Made by a program: the position numbers and the translations under genes
Assembly (NCBI GenBank): GCA_020445415.1
Contig: JAGRGP010000055.1
Coordinates: 1 to 42,232, forward strand
DNA: 42,232 bases
Direction: 5' to 3'
Origin: Gammaproteobacteria bacterium
GTDB taxonomy: Bacteria > Pseudomonadota > Gammaproteobacteria > Chromatiales > Chromatiaceae
The notes under the pieces: generated by a model
Told to the model about the DNA's origin: nothing
What the model saw: only the letters and a program-made list of their open reading frames with translations
Databases searched by the model: none
In this document: positions 1-7,342 of the stretch, one piece after another
Layout of the letters: each line of letters starts with the position of its first letter
How positions within the stretch are numbered: position 1 is the first letter of the stretch

Positions 1-1229
1 GCCCTTTCCGCCCATTTGGCTGCTTCTTCCTCCCAGCCATCCATGCGGACATAGGGGTTCATACGGGGCCGGCTGATCATGTTGGGATCGATCTCCAGGC
101 CCACGCCCTCCAGAAAGTTGGTCAGACCGATGCGTTCGATCATCTCCCCGGTACGCTCGTGTTCCAGGGCGTTCTCGGCGAAAAAGTCCAAGATCTCCGT
201 GGCCAACTCCTCCAGCCACTCAAAGTCCTCGTCCTCATCCATCTTGTGAAAAGGCACGATCACCGTCCCCATCAAATCGCCAATCTTCAGGGTGCGCTTA
301 CCTCCGCACAAAATGGTCACGCCCTTGTCATCCCCCGGCGACAGCGCCTTGGTCATGACGTTGATGCAGTGCATGCAACGCACGCAGTTACCATTGTCCA
401 CCGCCAGCGTATCATCGTCGTTCAGCGACAACGCCTGGGTCGGACAGCGGGTGATCACATTGTCGATCACATACTTGCGTCCCTTGCGCTCCACAAACGC
501 CTTGACCTCTTCCTGGTCCACCTTCATATCGTCACGCCAGGTGCCGATCACCGCCAGATCCGCCCGCTGCACCGAGTTCATGCAGTCGTTCGGGCAACCC
601 GACACCTTGTACTTGAACTTGTAGGGCAACGCCGGCCGGTGCATGTCGTCCAAGGCATTGTTCACCAGCGTGCGCATGGTGCGGCCCTCGTCAAAACAGG
701 ATTGCTCGCAACGCGCCGCTCCTACGCAGGACATCCCCGTGCGCACCGCCGGACCCGCGCCGCCCAGGTCAAAGCCCGCTTCGTTGATCTCGTCAAATGC
801 CTTTTGCACATTTTCCGTGGAACAGCCCTGGAACATGATGTCCCCAGACTGACCGTGAAAAGCGATCAGGCCCGAACCGTATTTCTCCCAAATATCGCAG
901 AGCTTCCTCAGCGTGCCAGTATCGTAGTGCATCCCCGGAGGTGGCATTACCCGCAGGGTGTGGAACTCCGCCGCCGCCGGAAACAGCGGCTTGCCCTCTT
1001 TCTTCAGCTCCGTGAAGCGCGGAATGATACCGCCGCCGTAGCCAATGACCCCCACCGTGCCTCCTTTCCAGTAGCCCTTGCGGGTTTCGTACGAGGTCTC
1101 CAGTTGCCCCAGCAGGTCAACCATCATGTCATTGTCTTTCGCCAGCCGCTTCAGCCCGCTCACAAAACTTGGCCAGGGACCACTCTCCAACTGGTCAAGC
1201 ATGGGTGTGTCATGCATCGGTTTCGCCAT
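1..1229 (-). CDS. dsrA: Dissimilatory sulfite reductase alpha subunit, DsrA (3' end cut by the window)
   Basis: Alpha subunit of cytoplasmic siroheme sulfite reductase. In sulfur oxidisers it runs in reverse, turning sulfane sulfur carried on DsrC into sulfite. I translated 409 residues; DsrA is usually about 415-435, so only the last few residues are missing. Residues 168-174 carry the C-x5-C pair and residues 212-216 the C-x3-C pair that bind the [4Fe-4S]/siroheme unit. An inserted ferredoxin domain lies near residues 255-292, with cysteines at 262, 282, 285 and 288. The ATG at 1229-1227 follows a good ribosome site (GGAGGG). The gene is transcribed leftward, presumably heading a dsrAB operon outside the window. 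The oxidative direction is inferred from the soxYZ and rhodanese genes nearby, not from dsrA itself. Confidence 0.96.
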   Translation of the reverse strand, partial: MAKPMHDTPMLDQLESGPWPSFVSGLKRLAKDNDMMVDLLGQLETSYETRKGYWKGGTVGVIGYGGGIIPRFTELKKEGKPLFPAAAEFHTLRVMPPPGMHYDTGTLRKLCDIWEKYGSGLIAFHGQSGDIMFQGCSTENVQKAFDEINEAGFDLGGAGPAVRTGMSCVGAARCEQSCFDEGRTMRTLVNNALDDMHRPALPYKFKYKVSGCPNDCMNSVQRADLAVIGTWRDDMKVDQEEVKAFVERKGRKYVIDNVITRCPTQALSLNDDDTLAVDNGNCVRCMHCINVMTKALSPGDDKGVTILCGGKRTLKIGDLMGTVIVPFHKMDEDEDFEWLEELATEILDFFAENALEHERTGEMIERIGLTNFLEGVGLEIDPNMISRPRMNPYVRMDGWEEEAAKWAER

Positions 1230-1281
1230 TGTTTCCCTCCCAATTAGGGTTATGATCGTGGGCTTCCTTGTCGGCCAACGC

Positions 1282-1373
1282 ATCGCTTCAAAAATCCCAC
1301 GTGAAGCGATCGGGATGGCACACAACAGTCACCCTGGAATCGCATACCTCTCCACCGGCGGTTCTTTGCCGCC
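1282..1373 (-). promoter_or_regulatory. Presumed dsrA leader with two hairpins
   Basis: On the dsrA strand, two hairpins fall between the AT-rich region and the start codon. The upstream one pairs 1369-1373 with 1357-1361 (GGCGG/CCGCC, 7-base loop). The downstream one is a perfect 9-base stem, 1302-1310 with 1282-1290 (arms ATCGCTTCA and TGAAGCGAT), with an 11-base loop; it ends 53 bases before the ATG. No U-run follows either, so they do not look like plain terminators. That they are transcribed is an inference from position. Confidence 0.4.
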
Positions 1374-1690
1374 TAAAATATAAATATTGGGAGCATTTTA
1401 GGATTTCCTTATGCAGCACAATATCCCGCTAATGGGGGGGTACCCAACCAAGAACGTATATCTACAAAGAGATATATAAAAAAGTCATAATATATGAATT
1501 TTAATTTTTACTTTATGATATATTACATTACAAACAAATAGATGAGAATGTATTCGAGTATTTAGGTGAATAAATCACTCTAACCTATTGACGCAATGCA
1601 GCATAAAAATAGTGGAGTAAGGCTTGCTCGTTTTACTAAAGTTGGGGTTCAATATTAAAGACTCAGTATTTTAGTCGGTTATTAGTGCGG

Positions 1691-1741
1691 CGTAGATCCT
1701 GGGGACGAGATGGCCCGAGCCGCCTAGAAACATGATCTACG
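1691..1741 (+). promoter_or_regulatory. Inverted repeat in the leader of the Cas6-like operon
   Basis: CGTAGATC at 1691-1698 pairs perfectly with GATCTACG at 1734-1741. The 35-base loop is GC-rich and may fold further. It lies 62 bases upstream of the 58-residue gene. It could be an RNA stem in the leader or a spaced operator; the sequence alone does not decide. Confidence 0.35.
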
Positions 1742-1803
1742 GTACTCCGATGGCCGCGATAAAGTGTTAACCAACGACGGAATCGAAATCAGGAGTAGCA
1801 GTT

Positions 1804-1980
1804 ATGCTCTACTTAAGTGAAGTGTTGATGCAGAGCCCCGAAATAGCGTCGTTTGAACAGCTAGTGGAAAAAGTAAGAGAGCGCTCCAGGTCAGAGCGGT
1901 TCTTTCGAATTGATGTTAAACCCCCCTTTCAGGATACCCCTGAGAACTGGGAAGATAGGCTGGAAGCGGCCTTTACCTAA
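1804..1980 (+). CDS. Small conserved-looking protein, 58 aa, first gene of the Cas6-like operon
   Basis: An ATG at 1804 with an AGGAG ribosome site about 9 bases upstream opens a 58-codon frame ending in TAA at 1978-1980. The product has no signal peptide, membrane segment or cysteine. Its first half looks helical (SFEQLVEKVRERSRSERFF) and its tail is acidic (NWEDRLEAAF). I do not recognise it. The next gene starts only 11 bases later, so it is very likely co-translated with the helical and Cas6-like proteins. It is short enough to be missed by routine gene calling. Composition and the ribosome site support a real gene; function is unknown. Confidence 0.7.
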   Translation: MLYLSEVLMQSPEIASFEQLVEKVRERSRSERFFRIDVKPPFQDTPENWEDRLEAAFT

Positions 1981-1991
1981 GGTAATCAACT

Positions 1992-2696
1992 GTGAAGTAT
2001 CTGCAAACAAGTCTGCATGTTGGTGACAACGACTGCGCTAGCGATGCCTTGCGCCCGGAACAGCTCGCAGCCATTCACGTCCGGGAACTGCAACAAAAGA
2101 TTGATGAACTGGCGCCCGATGCACCTCCTGATAGCCGCCTACGCCTTACACTGGAGTACTGTTATGCCCTGCTTGAGGGCCATCTCTTCAGGGAAGCCTG
2201 GGAATCTGCCAGACAAGCGTTGGATACCGCGGTATCGGAAGGTCTCTGGACGCAGGGTGTCGAAGCTTGCGACATTATGTTTCAAAGCGAACAAGAGCAG
2301 TCAATCAAGGCACTGGCCCACGGCATCTGGCTGGGAGTCACCTTCCCCGTCGATCCCGAGCTGAGTGTCGCCATGCTTCAGCATCTGATCGATGAATCAC
2401 CGGACCGCTCGGACGGTGCTGCGGTTTCCGCTGCCGTAGCCTGTTATCTGGTGGATTTGCGAGCCACGGGAAATCAGCGGGACGAGCTGGTGTTTTTCAC
2501 CCAACAAATGCTGGGGCAGGTGGCCCGACGCCACAGCCAGGTCGAAGACCAAGAGATTTTTGAGTTTTGGATGCAGCAACTTGAACTGGACAACCCCGAC
2601 AAGTTTCTTCCCCGGTTGGCCAAGGTCCTAAACCTGTTGACCGAGGGCGATTGGTGGTTCGACCGCGACCGATTGAGAGCGCAGATTCCGGAGTAA
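1992..2696 (+). CDS. Soluble all-helical protein of unknown function, 234 aa
   Basis: GTG start at 1992. The product is cytoplasmic (no signal peptide or membrane segment), and its leucine/alanine spacing suggests a stack of helices, perhaps degenerate TPR-like repeats, from about residue 22 to 215. The C-terminus has a distinctive aromatic patch (GDWWFDRDRLRAQIPE). There is no catalytic motif that I can see. It sits 11 bases after the 58-residue gene and 2 bases before the Cas6-like gene, so the three must be translated together. A scaffold or adaptor role for the Cas6-like protein is a guess from context. It has no similarity that I recognise to large Cas subunits such as Cas8 or Csm/Cmr proteins. 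Confidence 0.85.
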   Translation: MKYLQTSLHVGDNDCASDALRPEQLAAIHVRELQQKIDELAPDAPPDSRLRLTLEYCYALLEGHLFREAWESARQALDTAVSEGLWTQGVEACDIMFQSEQEQSIKALAHGIWLGVTFPVDPELSVAMLQHLIDESPDRSDGAAVSAAVACYLVDLRATGNQRDELVFFTQQMLGQVARRHSQVEDQEIFEFWMQQLELDNPDKFLPRLAKVLNLLTEGDWWFDRDRLRAQIPE

Positions 2697-2698
2697 CG

Positions 2699-3358
2699 AT
2701 GTATTGGGAAGAAGATGACAATGAGGAACAGTTCCTGGTCCCAGACGATGTCATGGACCTTTTGTTCCAGATCGATTGCCCTGCTCTGCCGGTGGATCAT
2801 GCCTGGCCCCTAAGCAGGGAAATCCAACAGGTGCTTCCCTGGTTCGAGGAAGAGCCCAAAGCGGGGCTACACCTCATCCATGGAGCGGAATCCGGCAACG
2901 GCTGGGAGCGGCCACAGGCTGCCGATGACCTGCTGATGCTATCCCGTCGGGTTAAACTCGAACTCAGGCTTCCCCGGCATCGCATTCCAGACGGGGAAAT
3001 GCTATCGGGTGCAACACTGGATGTGGCGGGCTACAAACTGGTTGTGGGAAAACCGAAGACACGCCGGTTGAGCATGACAAATTTTCTATACTCCCGGTAC
3101 GTGGCGGCAGATAAAGATTGGAGTGAAGACGATTTTATGTCCTGGGCCGTTCAGGAACTCCAGGATACTGGCGTGCGTTTTCGCAAGGCACTTTGTGGCA
3201 AAGCAGCGCGATTTAACACACCCAACGGTACGCTGCACACCAAGAGCCTGATGATTGCCGACCTTTCCTACGAGGATGCCGTTACCCTCCAGGAATCGGG
3301 GATTGGTCCCCATCGTACCATGGGCTGCGGGCTCTTCATCCCCCAGAAATCGTTTTAA
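2699..3358 (+). CDS. Cas6/Cmx6-type (I-MYXAN) RNA endonuclease-like protein, orphan
   Basis: 219 residues from the ATG at 2699 (GGAG at 2690-2693). A GTG-type start at 2651 would overlap the previous gene and has no ribosome site. The pattern fits the Cmx6 branch of Cas6, the enzymes that cut CRISPR precursor RNA at hairpins: an LPVDHAWPL segment with His34 where Cas6 proteins carry the general acid/base histidine, LHLIHG, a basic LRLPRHRI strand, NFLYSRYV, and above all the C-terminal glycine-rich loop GIGPHRTMGCGLFIP at residues 201-215. Length matches the family. There is no repeat array and no cas3, cas5, cas7 or cas8 gene in this window. The gene instead lies in a coupled operon divergent from dsrA. 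RNA cleavage is inferred from the family; the natural RNA target is unknown. Confidence 0.82.
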   Translation: MYWEEDDNEEQFLVPDDVMDLLFQIDCPALPVDHAWPLSREIQQVLPWFEEEPKAGLHLIHGAESGNGWERPQAADDLLMLSRRVKLELRLPRHRIPDGEMLSGATLDVAGYKLVVGKPKTRRLSMTNFLYSRYVAADKDWSEDDFMSWAVQELQDTGVRFRKALCGKAARFNTPNGTLHTKSLMIADLSYEDAVTLQESGIGPHRTMGCGLFIPQKSF

Positions 3359-3488
3359 GGCAAGCCCAAAAATATCTTGTTGATGGAGAGGTTCTAATTT
3401 TTTTCAACCGCTTATAACATGAGTCCGGTTATTTACCGCTGGTGGCGATTCGAACCGGTAAGTCGAAGATGAAGAAGGAGAGGTCAGC

Positions 3489-3812
3489 ATGTCATACGAA
3501 GTGAATGAGAACGGCTATCTAGTCAATCTGGAAGACTGGAATGAGGAAGTTGCCAAGGAGATTGCCGAACAGGAAGGTATCGCCCTGTCGGAGAAAGCGT
3601 GGGACGTTATCAATTACCTGCGGGACGAATACTTCAACAATAACGGCAATCAACCCAATGAACGACATATGGTGAAGCACTTCAAATCTACTTGGACCGA
3701 CCTGGACAAAGTGGATGCGAAGTCGCTCTACGAGCACTTTCCCAAAGGGCCGGCCAAACAGGCTGGCAAGATCGCCGGGCTCCCGGAAACCAAACGCAAG
3801 GGTGGATATTAA
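3489..3812 (+). CDS. Cysteine-free DsrC/TusE-family protein (RspA type)
   Basis: 107 residues with the whole DsrC/TusE fold signature: the N-terminal ENGYLVNLEDW motif, a central WDVINYLRDEY helix and the C-terminal FPKGPAKQAGKIAGLP arm. In DsrC two cysteines on this arm carry sulfur to and from DsrAB, and TusE keeps the last one. Here the first is Gly93, the penultimate position is Gly106, and the protein contains no cysteine at all, so it cannot carry sulfur. Such members have been called RspA and are thought to be regulatory. The ribosome site is very strong (AAGGAG). It lies 130 bases after the Cas6-like gene and ends at a hairpin. It may bind DsrAB or a DsrC partner as a competitor; that is inference. 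Confidence 0.9.
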   Translation: MSYEVNENGYLVNLEDWNEEVAKEIAEQEGIALSEKAWDVINYLRDEYFNNNGNQPNERHMVKHFKSTWTDLDKVDAKSLYEHFPKGPAKQAGKIAGLPETKRKGGY

Positions 3813-3828
3813 ATCGATATCGGTACAT

Positions 3829-3859
3829 AACGGTTGGGCGAATTAACCGCCCAACCGTT
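3829..3859. terminator. Strong hairpin between convergent genes
   Basis: AACGGTTGGGCG (3829-3840) and CGCCCAACCGTT (3848-3859) form a perfect 12-base stem with a 7-base loop. It lies between the stops of the DsrC-like gene (plus) and the hydroxylase gene (minus) and could serve both. There is no clear U-run on either side, so termination may need Rho or it may only protect 3' ends. Confidence 0.6.
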
Positions 3860-3885
3860 GAACCCCGTGGTACGCTTATCTAAGG

Positions 3886-4560
3886 CTATACCTCACTCCA
3901 TAAGCGGAACAGATTAACAAATGACCGGTCCACCTGGTGAGTTGATTCCGCCTCGGGAGATGCCTGCAGCAGGTGTTCCCGGGCGCGGTTGAGTTCAAAC
4001 AATAGTTCACGTTTTGCGGGGTCACGCACCAAACTCTGAATCCACAACAACGCCACTACCCGTTCTCCGGAGGTCACCTCGGCAACCCGATGCAGACTCG
4101 ATGACGGATAGATAACACCATGCCCTGCCGCAAGTTTTACATATTGGTTACCAAACGGGGTTCGAATGACGAGCTCCCCACCCTCGTAGCTTTCCGGATC
4201 CCGCAGAAATACCGTCATGGAAATATCGCTGCGTAACTTTGGACCTGACCTTCCCATAATCGGGTCATCCACATGATCACCATAGTTCATGCCCGGCTGA
4301 TAACGAGCAAAAATGGGCTCGGATATTTGCAGCGGAAAGGCGGCGCCATTGAATGCCGCGTTGTGGGATAAGCTGCTTACCAGAATCCGCACCAACAATT
4401 CCATCGGCCCTGGTGTTTTTTTCAGCTCTTGATTGTATTTCACCCGGCGCGCGGCCGCGCCGGCGGAAAGCTTTCCATCCACGAACTCCGATTGACCTAG
4501 GATTTGGTCGATCTTATCCAGTTGGGCGCGGTTGAGAATTCCGGGAATTTCCACCAGCAT
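3886..4560 (-). CDS. Fe(II)/2-oxoglutarate-dependent PKHD-type hydroxylase (PiuC/YbiX family)
   Basis: 224 residues, the usual length of PKHD-type (PiuC/YbiX) dioxygenases. These use Fe(II), oxygen and 2-oxoglutarate to hydroxylate a substrate, unknown for most members and linked to iron uptake in some. The facial triad is visible: His96 and Asp98 in YGDHVDDP, then His157 in SSSLHRV, followed by Arg167, which binds 2-oxoglutarate. A second motif, YEGGELVI, is typical of the double-stranded beta-helix. The start ATG is one base after the stop of the receiver-like gene (TAGCATG), so the two are coupled. The neighbourhood is dissimilatory sulfur metabolism; a protein target there is possible but unsupported. 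Confidence 0.88.
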   Translation of the reverse strand: MLVEIPGILNRAQLDKIDQILGQSEFVDGKLSAGAAARRVKYNQELKKTPGPMELLVRILVSSLSHNAAFNGAAFPLQISEPIFARYQPGMNYGDHVDDPIMGRSGPKLRSDISMTVFLRDPESYEGGELVIRTPFGNQYVKLAAGHGVIYPSSSLHRVAEVTSGERVVALLWIQSLVRDPAKRELLFELNRAREHLLQASPEAESTHQVDRSFVNLFRLWSEV

Positions 4561-4561
4561 G

Positions 4562-4951
4562 CTACGTCTCCGCCACCGCTGCCTGTTTCAGTAATCGCTC
4601 CAACAATCCTTCACTGACTGGATAATCCAAGGCACCGAGAATCGGATGGCGCTGCATAACCTTTTCCAGCCTTGGCCGGTGAGCTTTCTCGATAAAGACG
4701 ATCACCCGGGCATGGGCTGCAAATCTCTGTAGGGCGGCGAAGAGCGACTCCAAGTTACTCACACGATCCCGCAGTTCAGGGTCGAAATGAAACTCAGCAA
4801 CCACGATAGCGGGCTGATTCTTTTTCAGCCACGCCTGAGCCTGGCGTACGGAGTGGACCTTCTCCGGCACAAAACCCAGACGCCGGTACAGGCCAGAAAA
4901 ATCCGGATACCCACCCAATTCGATAATCGACAGCAACTTTGGCGATGACAT
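4562..4951 (-). CDS. Receiver-like alpha/beta protein, 129 aa, unknown function
   Basis: A cytoplasmic protein whose alternation of hydrophobic strands and amphipathic helices resembles a CheY-type receiver: KLLSIIEL as strand 1, a strand ending in IVVAEFHFD where the phospho-Asp loop would be, VIVFIEK as strand 4 and ALDYPVSEGLLERLL as the usual end of such domains. The conserved acidic pair and the final lysine are not clearly present, so it is at best a degenerate receiver with no output domain. The ATG has GAAGGG upstream. It is translationally coupled to the hydroxylase behind it, which suggests they act together. Recognition rests on pattern only. Confidence 0.65.
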   Translation of the reverse strand: MSSPKLLSIIELGGYPDFSGLYRRLGFVPEKVHSVRQAQAWLKKNQPAIVVAEFHFDPELRDRVSNLESLFAALQRFAAHARVIVFIEKAHRPRLEKVMQRHPILGALDYPVSEGLLERLLKQAAVAET

Positions 4952-5215
4952 GCCGAACCCTTCTCACTACTAACGCCATGTACGCCACCCTTTGGTAGCG
5001 CCAAACTCGAAACTGACTGAATTGTACTTCACCCACTTTGTCTTAAGCCAGACCGCACCCAGGAAGGTCGGACACCGCAAATGCCGTGCATTGACGAATC
5101 ATGTTTTCATTCCCCTTGTTGTCGAACAGTAGGTCAACCCGAGTGGGATATACTATCGGTTGGTCAAACTGGCCATAATTTATTGCCGTCCGCCCACTAT
5201 GACTGGTGACCCGCC

Positions 5216-5533
5216 ATGAAACTCAACATTGTCATCGACAGCTACTCGATGGATTTAGATATCCCCGGAAACTTCCTTACCCAGTCTATCGAGACCTTTC
5301 AACGCCTCGATAGAGACATGGATCAGGGCGTTCAGTTCGGTCGTGAATGGCTGGACCACCCAGATCAGCAACAACGTTGCCAAGTCGCGGCAAATAAGCT
5401 GTTAACCGCGCTGGAAACCGACAACCATCAGCTGGCGCTGCTTAGCGCCGGATACATCGTCCACAGAATGCCCGGCGTGCACCGAGTCAGGATCGACAAT
5501 TCGGGGGAAATGCTCGGCACAGTTTTCGAATAA
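5216..5533 (+). CDS. Hypothetical protein, 105 aa
   Basis: A small soluble protein with ribosome site GGTGA 6 bases before the ATG. It starts with a beta strand (KLNIVIDSYSMDLDIPGNF), has a helical middle with one cysteine and ends in a strand-like segment (GVHRVRIDNSGEMLGTVFE). There is no signal peptide, membrane span or known motif. It stands alone on the plus strand between two minus-strand genes, with 264 bases upstream in which I see nothing beyond possible promoter sequence (a TATACT at about 5149). I do not recognise the family. Confidence 0.75.
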   Translation: MKLNIVIDSYSMDLDIPGNFLTQSIETFQRLDRDMDQGVQFGREWLDHPDQQQRCQVAANKLLTALETDNHQLALLSAGYIVHRMPGVHRVRIDNSGEMLGTVFE

Positions 5534-5615
5534 TCTGGACGGGCACGCTCGCGACCCGTACTTCCAACGCCTCGGCCTCACCGGCCGGTCGTAATGTGCT
5601 GGGCCTTTCCGGAGG

Positions 5616-6662
5616 CTAAAGACGATGATCCTCCGCCAAGCGCGCGACGGGTTCCGCGGCCTGCGGCCCATACTGCTCATGCAATTCAAGCATGGATCGC
5701 ACCATCCAGGTCCAGTGTTCCCGACCTACCTCCGCAGCCCTGACAAGATGGTCGAGTTCTCCGCTGGCCAACCATAAATCGTAGGCCTGCCGCAAATGGG
5801 GAAAAAGCATTTTCCGCATGGCGCTTAGGTTACCTACGTAAAAATGGAGCGCGGGTGTGTCAGCCGCTTCCGCCAGCTTGGGTATGGTTACAATGCAATC
5901 CGCAAGGTGATCGCGGGCCGCACGAGCGGCGAGCTCTCCAGGTGTTCGCCCAAGGTCCAGCAACATCCGCTCCCATCGTTCGCCCAGTAGCTTCCCGGCT
6001 TGGCGTTCGCCCTGCTCGTGCAGTACCACGATATCGATCTCATGATCTGTCATCCGCTCCAGAGAGCCTTCGAGGTCGTTGTTAAAATCGTAACAGGCAA
6101 ACGCCCTTCCCAAGGGATTATCCGGCTTGCTCCAGCGCCAGTTTTCTAGTTTCTCCCAAAGTAAGCGCCGCAGGGATTCTCGGCGCACATAGATCGTATC
6201 ACCGCGGGTCATGGCCGGAGGTGAGGCAAGGTCCCGGGCGAGTTCCCGGCCGACAACAAACAGCACATGATCGGTGTGCCGCTCACGGCGCTCCAGCTCT
6301 CCCAGGAAAAAATGCGGTCTGCCATAATTCCCGAGTCCGCCACTGTAAACCAGACCAAACTCATCCAGCGCCGCATTGATCGGGGCATCCTCCAGGGGAT
6401 CCAACTGCCGGCCCGTCACCTTGACCGGTTGAAAATCCCACCCCTCCATACCGGCCCAAAGCTCCTCCCGTTCCGCCAACCAGGTGCCTACCTCTTCGTT
6501 ACCAAGCCGAGCGGAAAATCCAAGTCCTTTCTCCCATCGAAAATACTCGCGCATCTTCATGAGATAGGTGCACATACCGTACTCGGTGCCATGTCTAGCA
6601 TCCGAGATATGGCAGTTAACCTGGACACTGGCAGAAACTTCTTCGATAACCCACTTATCCAT
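5616..6662 (-). CDS. Conserved unknown protein resembling the Sfum_1244 family
   Basis: 348 residues from the ATG at 6662, which has AGGCGG upstream. A GTG three codons earlier lacks usable spacing. The N-terminus carries a well-marked motif block, VQVNCHISDARHGTEYGMCTYLMKMREYFRWE, which I associate with proteins annotated Sfum_1244 family; two cysteines and two histidines there could bind metal. The middle has alternating strands and helices, and the C-terminal third is helical. No signal peptide or membrane segment. It is divergently placed from the 184-residue gene with about 125 bases between them. The family is found in sulfate reducers and sulfur oxidisers to my knowledge, but no activity is known. 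Confidence 0.78.
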   Translation of the reverse strand: MDKWVIEEVSASVQVNCHISDARHGTEYGMCTYLMKMREYFRWEKGLGFSARLGNEEVGTWLAEREELWAGMEGWDFQPVKVTGRQLDPLEDAPINAALDEFGLVYSGGLGNYGRPHFFLGELERRERHTDHVLFVVGRELARDLASPPAMTRGDTIYVRRESLRRLLWEKLENWRWSKPDNPLGRAFACYDFNNDLEGSLERMTDHEIDIVVLHEQGERQAGKLLGERWERMLLDLGRTPGELAARAARDHLADCIVTIPKLAEAADTPALHFYVGNLSAMRKMLFPHLRQAYDLWLASGELDHLVRAAEVGREHWTWMVRSMLELHEQYGPQAAEPVARLAEDHRL

Positions 6663-6787
6663 CTCAAACACCGCCTGGCCGGGCCACTAACCGGACTATT
6701 TCCGAGCGAATTTATAAGTTATTCTAATATGCTGAAGTGTGGCTGCCAATCCCGGCAGTCAAGCACCGCGAATTGAGGAGTAGTGAA

Positions 6788-7342
6788 GTGGCACTTCGTA
6801 TCAAGAGCCAATGGTATAATGAAGACAGTGAACGCTCGCTGGAAGAGATAGCGGGGGCACTTGCGTTTAACGGATGGAAGATCGCGATGGAGCGGGCGAT
6901 CAACTTGCATGGTGAACATTTCGTGTATTCGGATGATCAGCAACGGTTGGACGTAATCGCCGAATATCTGATCTTTCAGACCCAGCTTGTAGACCGCATG
7001 GTACATGGAAACTTGGATAGCGAGCGCCGCCGTGCCCTGGTAACAGCGCTCGCTCTGCGCCTCGCTGACCACATGGAGGAAAACAGTCAGGACCTGCTCG
7101 GGCCAGGGGAGCACCGCTCCCGGTTCATCAACCGCTTGAATCGGCGATCCGCGGACTACTCGGAACTCGGTTTTGGAGAGCAGGGGCCGAGTTACCCATT
7201 CATGCGGCACTTGGGATACGAGATTCAGCAGCTGATGGGGCCGAGTCAGGAAAACCGTTGGGTGATCGACCAAGTCATGGATATCGATGGCCCGGAAATA
7301 TACAAACAGCTAAAACGCGTGCTACGCAACCTTTTTATGTAG
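6788..7342 (+). CDS. Hypothetical helical protein, 184 aa
   Basis: GTG start at 6788 chosen because GAGGAG ends 8 bases before it; an upstream in-frame start at 6737 has no ribosome site. The product is soluble and mostly helical, with a motif-like opening (SQWYNEDSERSLEEIAGALA) and no cysteines. I do not recognise the family. It is followed by 239 bases of non-coding DNA and then the MoxR/VWA pair on the same strand, and is divergent from the Sfum_1244-like gene, so a functional link with either is possible. Confidence 0.78.
   Translation: MALRIKSQWYNEDSERSLEEIAGALAFNGWKIAMERAINLHGEHFVYSDDQQRLDVIAEYLIFQTQLVDRMVHGNLDSERRRALVTALALRLADHMEENSQDLLGPGEHRSRFINRLNRRSADYSELGFGEQGPSYPFMRHLGYEIQQLMGPSQENRWVIDQVMDIDGPEIYKQLKRVLRNLFM

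Larger units (their letters stand above)
1230..1803. promoter_or_regulatory. Divergent control region between dsrA and the Cas6-like operon
   Basis: A 574-base stretch without a convincing gene. Its centre (about 1376-1620) is strongly AT-rich compared with the surrounding genes and is the likely site of promoters firing both ways. It contains a short inverted repeat, TATATCT at 1457-1463 with AGATATA at 1470-1476. Separate hairpin-forming repeats lie in each presumed leader and are listed on their own. No -35/-10 pair is good enough to name. Confidence 0.6.

Noticed and set aside
159-1247. Long plus-strand open frame over dsrA
   Set aside because: It is the antisense shadow of dsrA; the product has His/Arg-rich composition with no family pattern, while the minus strand gives a full DsrA.
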